A stretch of 64,000 nt of DNA from Rubinisphaera italica (GCF_007859715.1 NZ_SJPG01000001.1:1638728-1702727), one strand, 5' to 3'. Numbered from the stretch's first letter, positions 29,336 to 39,024 are shown. Notes: generated by a model not told the origin, from the sequence alone. Numbers and translations: made by a program.

Positions 29336-30071
29336 TGCGGTAAGCAGCAGGTGTCATACCAGTGACCTGACGGAAGCGTCTGGTCAAATGGCTCTGGTCA
29401 GTAAAGCCTGATGCGGCAGCAATCTCAGCCAGACTGCGCGAGGTTGTAGTCAACATACGTTGAGCGCTTTGAGTTCGAATTGCCCTGAGATATTCGAGGG
29501 GAGTCTTATGCAGTAACTGGCGAAAACGTCGATTAAAATGAGTTGAAGAGATTCCGGCCAGTTGGGCCATCTCCTTCATATTGATCGATTCTGCAAAGTT
29601 TTCTTCGATAAATGTGATGACTGGCAATAATTCGTGAAAGTGCCGTGCTAATTCTTCGCGATCTTCAATTCTGTACATTGCACCCGCAAGCCCGACCACA
29701 TCCCCTGAGATATTAAACAATGGCGTTTTGGTGGAAACATACCAACGGGGAGTGCGTCTGCGGTGAAGCACCAGCCAGACCTGACCGGGCAAAGCCTTGC
29801 GGCTTTCCATCATCCGTTGATCTTCATCCATGTACGCCTGAGCAAGCGAGGGGGGATGAAAATCTCGATCACATTTTCCCAATGCCTGTGATTCATCCGT
29901 TAATCCATGGTTCTCTAAAAATAAATGGTTCACCTTCACAAACCGACTTTGACAGTCTTTGACGTAAAAATATGTTTGTGGCAGGGCATCGAACAGCGAA
30001 ATCAAGGATTCCGCCAGAGGATTATTCTCAAAAAACTGTGACTGGAAGTTATGCGGTGAATTATCTGTCAT
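29319..30071 (-). CDS. AraC-family regulator with N-terminal PAS domain
   Basis: 250 residues from ATG 30071 (a TTG 12 codons earlier is possible). A PAS sensor at about 22-135 (ALPQTYFYVKD, a GKCDRDFHP segment typical of PAS signalling proteins, then WYVSTKTPLFNISGDVVG) is followed by an AraC-type double helix-turn-helix at about 150-248 (MKEMAQLAGISSTHFNRRFR; IAAASGFTDQSHLTRRFR). Cytoplasmic DNA-binding protein. It is divergent from the PSD1-DUF1501 pair starting 30180, 108 bases away, which is its most likely target. Ligand unknown. Confidence 0.88.
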   Translation of the reverse strand: MTDNSPHNFQSQFFENNPLAESLISLFDALPQTYFYVKDCQSRFVKVNHLFLENHGLTDESQALGKCDRDFHPPSLAQAYMDEDQRMMESRKALPGQVWLVLHRRRTPRWYVSTKTPLFNISGDVVGLAGAMYRIEDREELARHFHELLPVITFIEENFAESINMKEMAQLAGISSTHFNRRFRQLLHKTPLEYLRAIRTQSAQRMLTTTSRSLAEIAAASGFTDQSHLTRRFRQVTGMTPAAYRKKFRN

Positions 30072-30179
30072 GGTCAAAACATACCATAAATGCGAAGCGT
30101 TATTCAAGACACTGTTTAAATCCTTGATAAAGTATATGAAATAGAAGTATCCAATATTGTCTTAAAGAGTTACGCAATA

Positions 30180-33100
30180 ATGAAATTATTCATGCCTGTA
30201 AAATTGATTCTATTGCTCATGATATCAGCCCTTCTGTGTTCGCGATCCGAGTCATCCGCTGAAGAGATTCGCTTCAGCCGAGATGTACTGCCGATTCTTT
30301 CAGACCGTTGTTTCCATTGTCATGGCCCAGACGAGTCTCACCGAGAAGCAGATCTTCGTCTGGATCTCAAAGAAGACGCCTTTGCTGATCGAGGCGGATA
30401 TGCGGTTATTGTTCCTCACAAAATCAGTGAGAGTGAACTGATGACACGAATTACTACGGATGATGAGACACTGTTGATGCCTCCTCAGGATTCTCACCGT
30501 AAGCCTCTTACCGATGCTGAAGTCATGATCTTGCGAAAATGGATTGAAGGAGGGGCACACTGGGGGAAGCATTGGGCCTATGAGAAACCGATTCGTCCGG
30601 TGATCCCTGACCGGGCACAGCATCCGATTGACTATTTCGTAACCACGCGTCTCAAAAAAGCAGGACTCTCCTTATCATCGCCAGCCGATAAGCGAACGCT
30701 GCTTAGAAGAGTCTGCTTTGACTTAACGGGCCTACCTCCAACATCCAAACAGGCTCAGAAATTTTTGAGTGACACATCCGCTGACGCCTATGAGCAGCTC
30801 GTCGAGAGATTGCTGGCCTCGGACCATTATGGTGAGAGGATGGCAATGTGGTGGTTGGATGCCGCTCGTTATTCCGATACGGATGGATTTCAACAGGATG
30901 CCACTCGGACAAACTGGCCGTGGCGCGATTGGGTTATTCATGAATTCAACAGTAATCAGCCGTTTAATAAATTTATCCGTGAACAATTTGCTGGCGATCT
31001 TCTTCCCAACGCATCAGACGAACAAATTCTCGCGACCAGCTTTCATCGTCAGCACATGACAAATGGGGAGGGTGGCCGAGACCCTGAAGAATCTCGGATT
31101 GATTATGTTATCGACCGTGTCAATACCACCGGCACTGTCTTACTGGGTCTGACACTGGGGTGTGCGCAGTGCCATTCTCACAAGTTCGATCCGATTACTC
31201 AGGAGGACTATTACAGTCTGTTTGCTTTCTTCAACAATATCGATGAAGACGGAAGTGCCGGGCGGAAAGCCAAACCTTATTTAGAATATTCATCTCCTTA
31301 TGTCGACAGAGCCGTAGCCGAAGCCGAACAGTTAGTAGAATTCAGGGCGAAAAAAGTAGACTCCGTAAAAAAAAGAGCTGAACAGGAATTTGCAGTTTGG
31401 TTAGATCAGCTTGTTCAACAAACGGAAAAGGAATATCAAGGTTGGACAATCATTCAGCCAGGCCGGCTGGAATCTGTAGCAGGCACCGTTCTCGATCATG
31501 TTGGTGATGGGATCGTCCAAACTTCCGGGCCACTCCCGCGGCAAGATGATTATCTTGTATTCGTTAACCATGGTCACACTCGAATCACAGGTATCCGACT
31601 CGAGATCTTTCCGCATGCCAGCCATACTTCCGGAAAGTATACGCGGGGAGAGAACGGCGAATTCATATTGACTGACATCAAGTTACAAGTTCATCAAAAA
31701 GGTCGATCGCAACTGCAGGATATTCAAATAACCAACGCAATCGCTGATGCCGAACCTCCAACCAAAGGTCGTCGATATGGTCTTATTAAAGACACATTAG
31801 ATGACGATCCACGCAACGGCTGGACAACAGCAGGCATCGAAGAAATCGTTCCTCACACTGCAGTCTTTGAACTTGGAGATCCTCTTTTTTTGGAGCAGGG
31901 TGAAGAATTGGTCGTTGTTCTGCTGCATCGATCGACAGAAGGCAATGCCAACATCGGACGATTTCGAGTCTCCGTGACTGATCAACCCGGCCAGGCAGTT
32001 CGTAGCTTAGAGCCGATGCCTCTCGAAAAACTCGCATTAGCAGAGGTGAACTCCTCAGCGGAAGTGAACTCTGAGTTACGCAGTGAATTGTTTGCTCAGT
32101 TCCTTGTGGATCACATAGAGTTTCAAGTAGTCAATGCTGCTCTGGAGCAGGCGAAGAATCAGTTGTTGCAGGTTAAAAAAGCAGCCGGCAAGCTCAATGT
32201 GATGGTTCTGTCCGAAAAAGCGGAAAAGCGGGAAACTCACATTCTGGAACGAGGCGTCTGGGATAATAAAGGGAAGATTGTTTCTGCCGATGTGCCCTCA
32301 GCCATCATGTCGCTTTCTTCCGAGAATGAGCTGTCACGTTTGGATTTAGCGAACTGGATTGTCTCCCCCGAAAATCCCTTGACCAGTCGGGTTATCTCGA
32401 ATCATTTATGGCAACTTTGCTTTGGAGCCGGACTGGTAAGAACGCCTGATGATTTCGGATTGCAGGGGGAATTCCCGAGTCATCCAGATCTACTCGATTG
32501 GCTTGCCTTAGAGCTCGTTGAAAGTGACTGGAACTTGAAACATCTCTTAAAAGAAATTGTTACCAGTCAGACATATCGACAAAGTAGCAATGTCTCAAAA
32601 GAGCTTTACGAAATGGATCCAGAAAATCGATTATTGGCACGGGCCACCCGCTTTCGCCTGCCCAGTTGGATGATCCGAGATGCGGCTCTGCTGTCCAGTG
32701 GTTTGTTAAATCCAGCCATTGGTGGCCCCCCTGTTATGCCGTATCAGCCGGAAGGAGTCTGGAAAGAAATGTTCATGGGACGTTTTGTGTATGAATCCAG
32801 CCAAGGTCCAGCACAATTTCGAAGAACCATTTACGCGTTCTGGAGACGTTCAGCCGCTCCAACCTTTTTGTTCGACAGTGCTCAACGCCGCGTCTGTGAG
32901 GTCGGTCGCAGACTCACAAACACGCCACTGCATGCACTGACATTGCTAAATGATCAGACTCAGTTGGAGGCCTCTCGGGAACTTGCACAATGTATCATGA
33001 AGGATTCAGTTTCTGTTGAACATCAGGTCGATCAGCTATTTCAACGTGTGCTGACACGCAGTCCGACAGCGGAAGAACAGGCCATTCTAATTCGGGAATT

Positions 33101-33266
33101 CGAACGCACAAATGTTTATTACGCGAAGCATCCTGACGACGCGAAAAGGCTTCTTAACTTTGGTCAACCCGAAAATCAGGATGATTCCCAGTATGTGGAG
33201 CAAGCGGCCTTAATGGTTATAGCCAGTCTCATTTTTAATCTTGATGAAGCGATCAGTCATGAATAA
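30180..33266 (+). CDS. PSD1 planctomycete cytochrome-like protein (DUF1549/DUF1553)
   Basis: 1028 residues, signal peptide 1-27. Cytochrome-type domain with CFHCH at 44-48 followed by GPDESHREADLRLD; DUF1549 at about 145-350 with a second motif CAQCH at 328-332, then SHKFDPITQEDYY; beta-rich carbohydrate-binding-like insert at about 420-610 (ILTDIKLQVHQK, RNGWTTAG); DUF1553 at about 710-1000 (NHLWQLCFGAGLVRTPDDFG). Overlaps the DUF1501 gene by 8 bases. Probably controlled by the divergent PAS-AraC regulator. Confidence 0.93.
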   Translation: MKLFMPVKLILLLMISALLCSRSESSAEEIRFSRDVLPILSDRCFHCHGPDESHREADLRLDLKEDAFADRGGYAVIVPHKISESELMTRITTDDETLLMPPQDSHRKPLTDAEVMILRKWIEGGAHWGKHWAYEKPIRPVIPDRAQHPIDYFVTTRLKKAGLSLSSPADKRTLLRRVCFDLTGLPPTSKQAQKFLSDTSADAYEQLVERLLASDHYGERMAMWWLDAARYSDTDGFQQDATRTNWPWRDWVIHEFNSNQPFNKFIREQFAGDLLPNASDEQILATSFHRQHMTNGEGGRDPEESRIDYVIDRVNTTGTVLLGLTLGCAQCHSHKFDPITQEDYYSLFAFFNNIDEDGSAGRKAKPYLEYSSPYVDRAVAEAEQLVEFRAKKVDSVKKRAEQEFAVWLDQLVQQTEKEYQGWTIIQPGRLESVAGTVLDHVGDGIVQTSGPLPRQDDYLVFVNHGHTRITGIRLEIFPHASHTSGKYTRGENGEFILTDIKLQVHQKGRSQLQDIQITNAIADAEPPTKGRRYGLIKDTLDDDPRNGWTTAGIEEIVPHTAVFELGDPLFLEQGEELVVVLLHRSTEGNANIGRFRVSVTDQPGQAVRSLEPMPLEKLALAEVNSSAEVNSELRSELFAQFLVDHIEFQVVNAALEQAKNQLLQVKKAAGKLNVMVLSEKAEKRETHILERGVWDNKGKIVSADVPSAIMSLSSENELSRLDLANWIVSPENPLTSRVISNHLWQLCFGAGLVRTPDDFGLQGEFPSHPDLLDWLALELVESDWNLKHLLKEIVTSQTYRQSSNVSKELYEMDPENRLLARATRFRLPSWMIRDAALLSSGLLNPAIGGPPVMPYQPEGVWKEMFMGRFVYESSQGPAQFRRTIYAFWRRSAAPTFLFDSAQRRVCEVGRRLTNTPLHALTLLNDQTQLEASRELAQCIMKDSVSVEHQVDQLFQRVLTRSPTAEEQAILIREFERTNVYYAKHPDDAKRLLNFGQPENQDDSQYVEQAALMVIASLIFNLDEAISHE

Positions 33267-34740
33267 TTCAAAAAATCATAATCTAAGCCCATTATGGCTG
33301 CAGGCTCGACGATATTTTCTAGGACAAGCCACTTCTGTCAGCTTAGGGGCGATGGCTTTACAGTGTTTGGAAAACAATAGTGCCGATGCAGCTGCTAAAA
33401 TAAATCCAGCAATTGGTCTTCCGGAATTGCCTCATCATTCCCCCACAGCGAAAAATGTGATCTTCCTTACACAATCGGGGGGACCGTCCCAGATTGAGTT
33501 ATTCGACGACAAGCCAGGCCTGAAGGAATGGGCAGGCAAAGAACTTCCGGAAAGTGTACGTCAAGGACAACGCCTGACGACAATGACAGCCAATCAAAAA
33601 CAGCTTATCATGCCTTCTCGCACGAAGTTCGACCAATACGGTGAGAGTGGCGCGAGCCTGGGAGAATGGCTTCCGTATCTTTCCAAAGTCGCCGACGATC
33701 TGTGCTTCGTCAAGTCGATGGTCACCGATCAGATCAATCACGCCCCGGCGATGACGAAATTCTTAACAGGACATCACTTGGCCGGACGCCCCAGTTTAGG
33801 GGCCTGGACCAGTTATGGATTGGGGAGCGAGAATCGCGATATGCCCGATTATCTTGTTCTGATTTCGCAAATGAAGCGCCCATCCGACCAACCTCTTTAC
33901 GAGCATTATTGGGGGAGTGGTTTTTTGCCATCGCGTTACCAGGGGGTGAAACTGAGAAATGCCAAGGATCCGGTACTTTACCTGAAAGATCCGGCTGGGA
34001 TGCCACGAGAAATTCGACGCTCGATGTTGGATGGAATTGCCGAGCTCAATCAAAAGCGTTTGGAACTGACCGGGGATCCTGAAATCGAGACGCGCATCAG
34101 TCAGTACGAAATGGCCTGGCGTATGCAAAGTAGTGTTCCCGAAATGACAGATCTGTCTGATGAGCCGGAATCAACTTTTGAATTGTATGGACCGGATTCC
34201 CGCAGGCCGGGAACTTATGCGGCAAATTGTATTATGGCTAGAAAACTTATTGAACGAGGGGTTCGATTCGTGCAATTGATTCATCCCGATTGGGATCATC
34301 ACAGTCGACTCAGTTCGTGGTGCGTTGCTCGCTGCCGAGATACAGATCAGGCGAGCGCTGCCCTGGTAACAGACCTGAAGCAGAGAGGGTTACTCGACGA
34401 AACACTGGTACTATGGGGAGGAGAATTCGGCCGGAGTGTTGCTGGCCAGGGAAAGTGGGATAGTCCGGAAGGTGGTCGGGATCATCACCCACGCTGCTTT
34501 ACGATGTGGATGGCTGGAGGAGGGACTCAACCCGGTTTGACTTTTGGGACCACGGACGATTTCAGCTATAACGTCGCCGAAAATCCCGTCCATGTACGCG
34601 ATTTGCACGCAACGATACTTCATCTGTTAGGAATCGATCATGCGCGGTTCACCTATCGGAACCAGGGATTGGACTTCAAGCTAACAGGCGTGGAAGAGTC
34701 TCGGATTGTCCATGAAATACTGAAAAACCGCCCTAGATAA
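33259..34740 (+). CDS. DUF1501 protein, exported
   Basis: 493 residues from ATG 33259, overlapping the PSD1 gene by 8 bases; an in-frame TTG at 33241 is a weaker option. N-terminus has an RRYFLGQATSVSLGAMAL stretch, a Tat-like signal. Landmarks: TQSGGPSQIELFDDKPGL near 71-88, LWGGEFGRSVAGQ near 386-398 and GRDHHPRCFTMWMAGGG near 405-421. A translationally coupled partner of the preceding PSD1. Confidence 0.92.
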   Translation: MNNSKNHNLSPLWLQARRYFLGQATSVSLGAMALQCLENNSADAAAKINPAIGLPELPHHSPTAKNVIFLTQSGGPSQIELFDDKPGLKEWAGKELPESVRQGQRLTTMTANQKQLIMPSRTKFDQYGESGASLGEWLPYLSKVADDLCFVKSMVTDQINHAPAMTKFLTGHHLAGRPSLGAWTSYGLGSENRDMPDYLVLISQMKRPSDQPLYEHYWGSGFLPSRYQGVKLRNAKDPVLYLKDPAGMPREIRRSMLDGIAELNQKRLELTGDPEIETRISQYEMAWRMQSSVPEMTDLSDEPESTFELYGPDSRRPGTYAANCIMARKLIERGVRFVQLIHPDWDHHSRLSSWCVARCRDTDQASAALVTDLKQRGLLDETLVLWGGEFGRSVAGQGKWDSPEGGRDHHPRCFTMWMAGGGTQPGLTFGTTDDFSYNVAENPVHVRDLHATILHLLGIDHARFTYRNQGLDFKLTGVEESRIVHEILKNRPR

Positions 34741-34800
34741 GAAATAGAGTCCCTGTGAGTACGATGGCATGCCTCAACATGCTTACGGGCTGAGTCACTT

Positions 34801-35007
34801 CAAACTTCATCTCCAATCCAGCAACAGCAGCAACGAGAGTTGTTCCGCTCCATACCGCGAGTGGGCTATGTGACCAGTGAGATGGTTCTGGCTGATAGGG
34901 ATCAATACGATTTCCAAGAGCGGGTGAACTCTGATGTTGGACTGACTCCGGGCAAGCGGGAAAGCGATGGAAAGTACAGACAACGACACATCACTGAAGG
35001 CGCTTAG
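34801..35007 (+). pseudogene. Possible gene remnant in intergenic gap
   Basis: In the 442-base gap 34741-35182, a plus-strand frame without start reads as protein-like sequence (RELFRSIPRVGYVTSEMV, then DRDQYDFQERV) to a TAG at 35005. No family recognised, no ribosome site, and a chance frame is possible. Nothing else is seen in the gap. Confidence 0.25.
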
Positions 35008-35182
35008 AAGATATCGATCTTCCTTCATCGATGATTTAGAGATCCAGGCGAGAGGCATCTTCCAGCAGATGAGTGTGTTCTCATTTCAATTCTCTGTCTC
35101 CGAAGTGTTTGGATAATCCTTGCTTTTTGATTTTATCGCACCGAAAATGTTCGAATTACTCAAAAAGAAAGTGATGTGATTG

Positions 35183-35992
35183 ATGTTAACGACAATTCGA
35201 CATTGGACTCTTGTAATTCCTCTTTTGTTCTTGATGTCCTTTCAATCTGCCAACGCACAAGCTGATGAACCGCTAGTCCTCCGGGTCCTTTGCTATAATA
35301 TTCATTATGGCCAAGGCATGGACAAGGTTTACGATATCCCTCGGCTGGCGAAGGTCATCGAAAAAGCGAAACCCGATCTTGTCGCTCTGCAGGAAGTTGA
35401 TGTCGGAGTGAGACGATCAGGTCAACTCCACGAGGCTCGTCAACTGGCTGACCTTACCGGCTTGAAAGTTCGGTTCGGTCCAACACAGCACTATGAAGGG
35501 GGACTTTTTGGAAATGCCATTCTGTCTCGCTTCAATTATGAAGACGTTCACATTCAGCCACTGCCTTACACAGAAAGCACCCCCGAACAGACCACCTATC
35601 CGCGAGCAGCTATTTCGGTGATTGTACGTTTACCAAACAAAATGCCGGTGCGGTTTATCAGCACACACTTTCAGCACAATGTTCCTGAAGACCGTGTCGC
35701 TGAGGCAAAAGCAATTAATCAATTCTTTGACGACAGGTCCATCCCAACCATCCTCGCAGGAGATATGAATGCTAAGCCAGATGAAGAGCCAATACAGATA
35801 CTTCAACAAGAGTGGATGAATGCCATTGATGAACAGAAACAGCCATCTGCTCCTTCACAAAACCCTCGTTCTCGTATCGATTACATTTTCTATCGTGGCT
35901 CTTCACTTAAAATGATAAGTTCTGAAGTGATCGATGAATCAATCGCATCCGACCATCGGCCAGTACTTGTCGTGTTTGAGATATCGAAGTAA
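35183..35992 (+). CDS. Exported endonuclease/exonuclease/phosphatase-family protein
   Basis: 269 residues, signal peptide 1-26 (ending ANA-QA). The fold is the DNase I-like metallophosphoesterase superfamily, which includes nucleases, inositol phosphatases and sphingomyelinases. Motifs: VLCYNIHYG near 35-43, VALQEVD near 73-79 (metal-binding Glu), FISTHFQHN near 153-161, ILAGDMNAKP near 190-199 (Asp/Asn of the active site) and IASDHRPVLV near 252-261 (catalytic His). All catalytic residues appear present. Being secreted, it probably acts on extracellular nucleic acid or phosphodiesters. Single gene. Confidence 0.88.
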   Translation: MLTTIRHWTLVIPLLFLMSFQSANAQADEPLVLRVLCYNIHYGQGMDKVYDIPRLAKVIEKAKPDLVALQEVDVGVRRSGQLHEARQLADLTGLKVRFGPTQHYEGGLFGNAILSRFNYEDVHIQPLPYTESTPEQTTYPRAAISVIVRLPNKMPVRFISTHFQHNVPEDRVAEAKAINQFFDDRSIPTILAGDMNAKPDEEPIQILQQEWMNAIDEQKQPSAPSQNPRSRIDYIFYRGSSLKMISSEVIDESIASDHRPVLVVFEISK

Positions 35993-35995
35993 GGA

Positions 35996-36361
35996 ATTCC
36001 TTATTGGTGGACTCCCACCAGCCTGCAGGATGTCACACTTTTATTGTTTGCCGTAATGAAAGTCGTTGGTCTATCGCAGGCACATTGGTCTACCATCGAG
36101 ATTATGCAACCCGTCGTTTGATTTGCAACGATCCAGAAGTGTTTTCGTGCAAGCAGAGCATCTGCACTCAAATATCCTGAGCAATTTCGAGATCCACCAA
36201 TAGGTGATGCAGACGGTCTGCCATACAGTCTGGACTTACTTCCGATATGGATTCCCGTTCGTCAGCGTTATGATGAGCTCACCCGACCTGCAAAAAAAGC
36301 CCGACTAATTGAGAGAGCCGGGCTTTTGAATGCATGTGCGTTCCATGACGGCATTGATTGA
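35996..36361 (+). pseudogene. Frameshifted gene remnant downstream of the exonuclease-family gene
   Basis: Two frames read as convincing protein on either side of a break near 36140: upstream a frame with RWSIAGTLVYHRDYATRR and LICNDPEVF, downstream a different frame with YPEQFRDPPIGDADGLPY, LLPIWIPVRQRYDEL and a stop at 36359-36361. A single-base shift near GAAGTGTTTTCGTGC would join them. No family recognised and no start found. The terminator hairpin at 36292-36330 lies inside the downstream part, so one of the two readings may be coincidental. Confidence 0.35.
36292..36330. terminator. Bidirectional intrinsic terminator
   Basis: Stem AAAAGCCCG (36295-36303) with CGGGCTTTT (36319-36327), 15-base loop. 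On the minus strand the stem runs into seven T residues, an efficient terminator for the BlaI-M56 operon ending at 36394; on the plus strand TTTT follows the stem, enough to serve the convergent exonuclease-family gene. Confidence 0.8.
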
Positions 36362-36393
36362 ACAAGTTGTCCCATACCTAATTCCTGAAGTTA

Positions 36394-38592
36394 TCAATCA
36401 GGATCTTTGATGACGTATGGGGCAATCATCAGGTAAACACATTCTTTCTGCTTTTGATCGGAATAACACTCGATGAGAAAAGTTTGGGAATCTTTCAATT
36501 CTTCGGAAAAATGGAGACAGTGCGCTGTCACGCTGGGAACCTGAATAGAGGCTTTCCTTCCTTGCACCGTTGAAGAAAAAGTTTGAACATCATCAATGGA
36601 ACTGCAGTCGTAAATTCCACTGAAATGGATTATGGAACTATCTGCTGCAAGGGTTGCTCGACAGGTCAATTTTACCCCGTCTTCAATAATTCTGATCTCT
36701 GGTTCTAATTTTCCTGATTCATTCCTGGAAACGCCAACGACAAATGGACGTTGGACAATATCGGAAATGGTTGCTTTTTGCCCGTTGAAGAGTGTCACCT
36801 TAGGGGCGAACCAGATATTGGATCGTTCGTCTCCCTGAGCCGCCTGGATATATTCAAATGCCTGTTTTGTGGTCAGCACTGTTGTCCGAGGAATAAGAAA
36901 GTGCTCGTCGTTTGGCGTGCTCTTCTCATGTTCTGAACCCGATGGTCTCACGGTATTATCTTCCTGTTTGTCCCATTTGATTCCCAAGGAATCTGCAATA
37001 TTCTTACTCACTACAATAAATCGGGCTTCGATGGTGATCTGACTGAGTCCACTTTTCTGCCAGGCATCGACTTGAATACCGAATTCCTTATGAACTGTTT
37101 CTGGCCCGTTTACAACAAGGTGCAAATCTTTCCAGTTGGCCGTCGGCTTTAGCTGCTCTGGTATTAAGTGCTCTGGATTTTCCTGATGCATTTCAAGCGG
37201 AACCGGTGGCTGGATGCATTCAAAGAAAAAGTTTACCTGGGCTACCAGCAATTTACGGGCGTCTTCGTCGGTGATTCCTTCCTGTTTAGCGATACCATGC
37301 AGAGCTTCGTCCATCGAATAGACAATGACCTTAAAGGGTTCGGTTTGATCGTATGATGGCTGGCAAGGAAAAGTAAAAGAGCCGGTGTTAGTCGATAAAT
37401 AATCCTCAATATAATGTTCAGCACTTGGTTGCTTTGCATTCGTTAATCCACAAGCGGCAATAACAACAATGGTCGTAAATACGACTGAGGTCACAGCGGC
37501 GTGACGTTTGATTGTCGCACGATGCAGTGCATGCAATCGATTCGAGACCGATCTTTTTTGAACAGAGGCCGAAAATAATCCCAGAATGGAAACGGGCAAA
37601 GAGACTTTCCAACGCGAACTGAAATGAGGCCGCTGTGCTAATGTCAGGAGTAATTCGCTGTACTCTCTGCAATAGTCGCGATTCGTGTTTTCTTCAGGAG
37701 ACGAACTCATCCAGTGTAAGACCATCGCATCGCAAGTTTGTTCACGCAGGCTGCAATACCGCGTGACTGCAAGCCAGTAGATTGGATTCCACCAGTGGAG
37801 AATTCGATTTGCAAACAGTCCCCAATTGATGGCAACGTCCCATCGGCGAACATGCGCCAATTCATGTAGCATGATGAGTTTGAGTTGTTCGTCGTTCAGC
37901 TCGATAATGTCTGTCGGCAGTAATAACCGGGGCCGAAATGCTCCCATAATGGAAGGCTGGGAAACGCCATCAAAAAGAATGACAGGCAGCTTGCGACGAA
38001 CACTGGCCTGTTCACAGCATGATATCCATAATCGCAATAAGCGTTCATCCTTAGAGATGGGAGATTGCTGGACCTTTCGAGCAAACCGCCAGTGAATGAC
38101 AAGCATCCGTGTAAAAATCGCCACTGAACCGCAAAGCCAGATCAGTGGTAAATATTGCAGACTAATTACTAATTCGAGGATTGAAATGAACGATGTGAAG
38201 AGATACTCGACAACTCCAATCGTGGGGGCCGCCGTTTCGACGGATTTGGTAATTTGCCATTCAGGCCAATCCAACAGTTCCTGGTTTGGTGTGGATGCTG
38301 CAACATAGGCATCCCGTCTCTCCATATGTCGAGGTGCCTCATGGACGGAAGACACGAAAAAGTTTTGAAGACTCACTGTACTCTCGGGAGCAAAAGGCAT
38401 CGCCAGACGAATCAGCACCAGTCCCCACAACAGTCCCATTTGCTTTGATGTCAGCCAGCGCCGGAAAAACAGATTGATTGCCAGAACGAGGGCAGCGACT
38501 AGCCCAGCTGCAATCGCTGAAGTGATAACAATGATTAACATTTCTTCTGATGAGTTTTCGACCCAATTTAAAGCAGTCGTGAATCCATTCAT
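36394..38592 (-). CDS. BlaR1-type M56 metallopeptidase fused to secretin-like domain
   Basis: 732 residues. The N-terminal 310 or so residues form an M56 (BlaR1/MecR1) integral membrane peptidase with several helices and the zinc motif HELAH at 243-247, followed by RRWDVAINW and WWNPIYWL. After another helix near 365-385 comes a periplasmic part whose last 230 residues look like a secretin/type II-III secretion domain (QITIEARFIVVS; VTLFNGQKATISDIVQRPFVV; TVQGRKASIQVPSV). It replaces the penicillin-sensor domain of true BlaR1, so the signal is not a beta-lactam in any obvious way. Its ATG overlaps the BlaI-like stop by 4 bases (ATGA). It presumably cleaves or inactivates that repressor on sensing. 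Confidence 0.88.
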   Translation of the reverse strand: MNGFTTALNWVENSSEEMLIIVITSAIAAGLVAALVLAINLFFRRWLTSKQMGLLWGLVLIRLAMPFAPESTVSLQNFFVSSVHEAPRHMERRDAYVAASTPNQELLDWPEWQITKSVETAAPTIGVVEYLFTSFISILELVISLQYLPLIWLCGSVAIFTRMLVIHWRFARKVQQSPISKDERLLRLWISCCEQASVRRKLPVILFDGVSQPSIMGAFRPRLLLPTDIIELNDEQLKLIMLHELAHVRRWDVAINWGLFANRILHWWNPIYWLAVTRYCSLREQTCDAMVLHWMSSSPEENTNRDYCREYSELLLTLAQRPHFSSRWKVSLPVSILGLFSASVQKRSVSNRLHALHRATIKRHAAVTSVVFTTIVVIAACGLTNAKQPSAEHYIEDYLSTNTGSFTFPCQPSYDQTEPFKVIVYSMDEALHGIAKQEGITDEDARKLLVAQVNFFFECIQPPVPLEMHQENPEHLIPEQLKPTANWKDLHLVVNGPETVHKEFGIQVDAWQKSGLSQITIEARFIVVSKNIADSLGIKWDKQEDNTVRPSGSEHEKSTPNDEHFLIPRTTVLTTKQAFEYIQAAQGDERSNIWFAPKVTLFNGQKATISDIVQRPFVVGVSRNESGKLEPEIRIIEDGVKLTCRATLAADSSIIHFSGIYDCSSIDDVQTFSSTVQGRKASIQVPSVTAHCLHFSEELKDSQTFLIECYSDQKQKECVYLMIAPYVIKDPD

Positions 38593-38966
38593 TTCTGAGC
38601 CTCCTTCTTATCGAGAATGCGACGAAGATCTGCAATTTCTTCTGCGGAGAGTTTTGTGGTTTGCATAAAATGAGCGAGTAACGGAGCCGGCTCGCTTTCA
38701 AAGACACGCTGCAAAAAAGAACGGCTGGCCTGTTTAACACAGTCCGCGCGACGGACGCAGGACCGATAGACATAGCGGTTCCCCTGCTGTTCGAAAGTAA
38801 GCACTTTCTTTTTCACTAAACGATGCAACATCGTTTTAATCGTCGCAGCTGCCCAGTCGGCCTGATCCGCCAGTTGGGCAACAATCTCCTGCGACGTCAA
38901 CGGCTGCTCTTCCCACACAACATTCATGACCTGCCATTCGGCATCTGAAATCGAAACATGAGCCAT
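38589..38966 (-). CDS. BlaI/MecI/CopY-family repressor
   Basis: 125 residues: an N-terminal winged helix (about 1-70, ISDAEWQVMNVVWEEQPLTS and TVKTML-type TIKTMLHRLVKKKVLT) and a C-terminal dimer helix region. In this family the repressor binds TACA/TGTA operators and is removed when its M56 partner is triggered. The ribosome site AAAGGAGG lies 7 bases before the ATG, the best in the window. It is cotranscribed with the downstream M56 gene (4-base overlap) and very likely represses its own operon through the double operator at 38982-39024. Confidence 0.93.
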   Translation of the reverse strand: MAHVSISDAEWQVMNVVWEEQPLTSQEIVAQLADQADWAAATIKTMLHRLVKKKVLTFEQQGNRYVYRSCVRRADCVKQASRSFLQRVFESEPAPLLAHFMQTTKLSAEEIADLRRILDKKEAQK

Positions 38967-38981
38967 TTTGAATCCTCCTTT

Positions 38982-39024
38982 AACGTTTACATGTGTAAAT
39001 AACTACAAGTGTAAACGTTGTCAA
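38982..39024 (-). promoter_or_regulatory. BlaI-type double operator and promoter
   Basis: Two TACA-NN-TGTA dyads, the recognition form of BlaI/MecI repressors: TTTACATGTGTAAA (38986-38999) and TACAAGTGTA (39004-39013). Together they are framed by a longer inverted repeat, AACGTTTACA (38982-38991) with TGTAAACGTT (39010-39019). On the minus strand a perfect -35 TTGACA (39019-39024) is 17 bases from a poor -10 TATTTA (38996-39001), so one operator fills the spacer and the other covers the -10. Confidence 0.82.
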
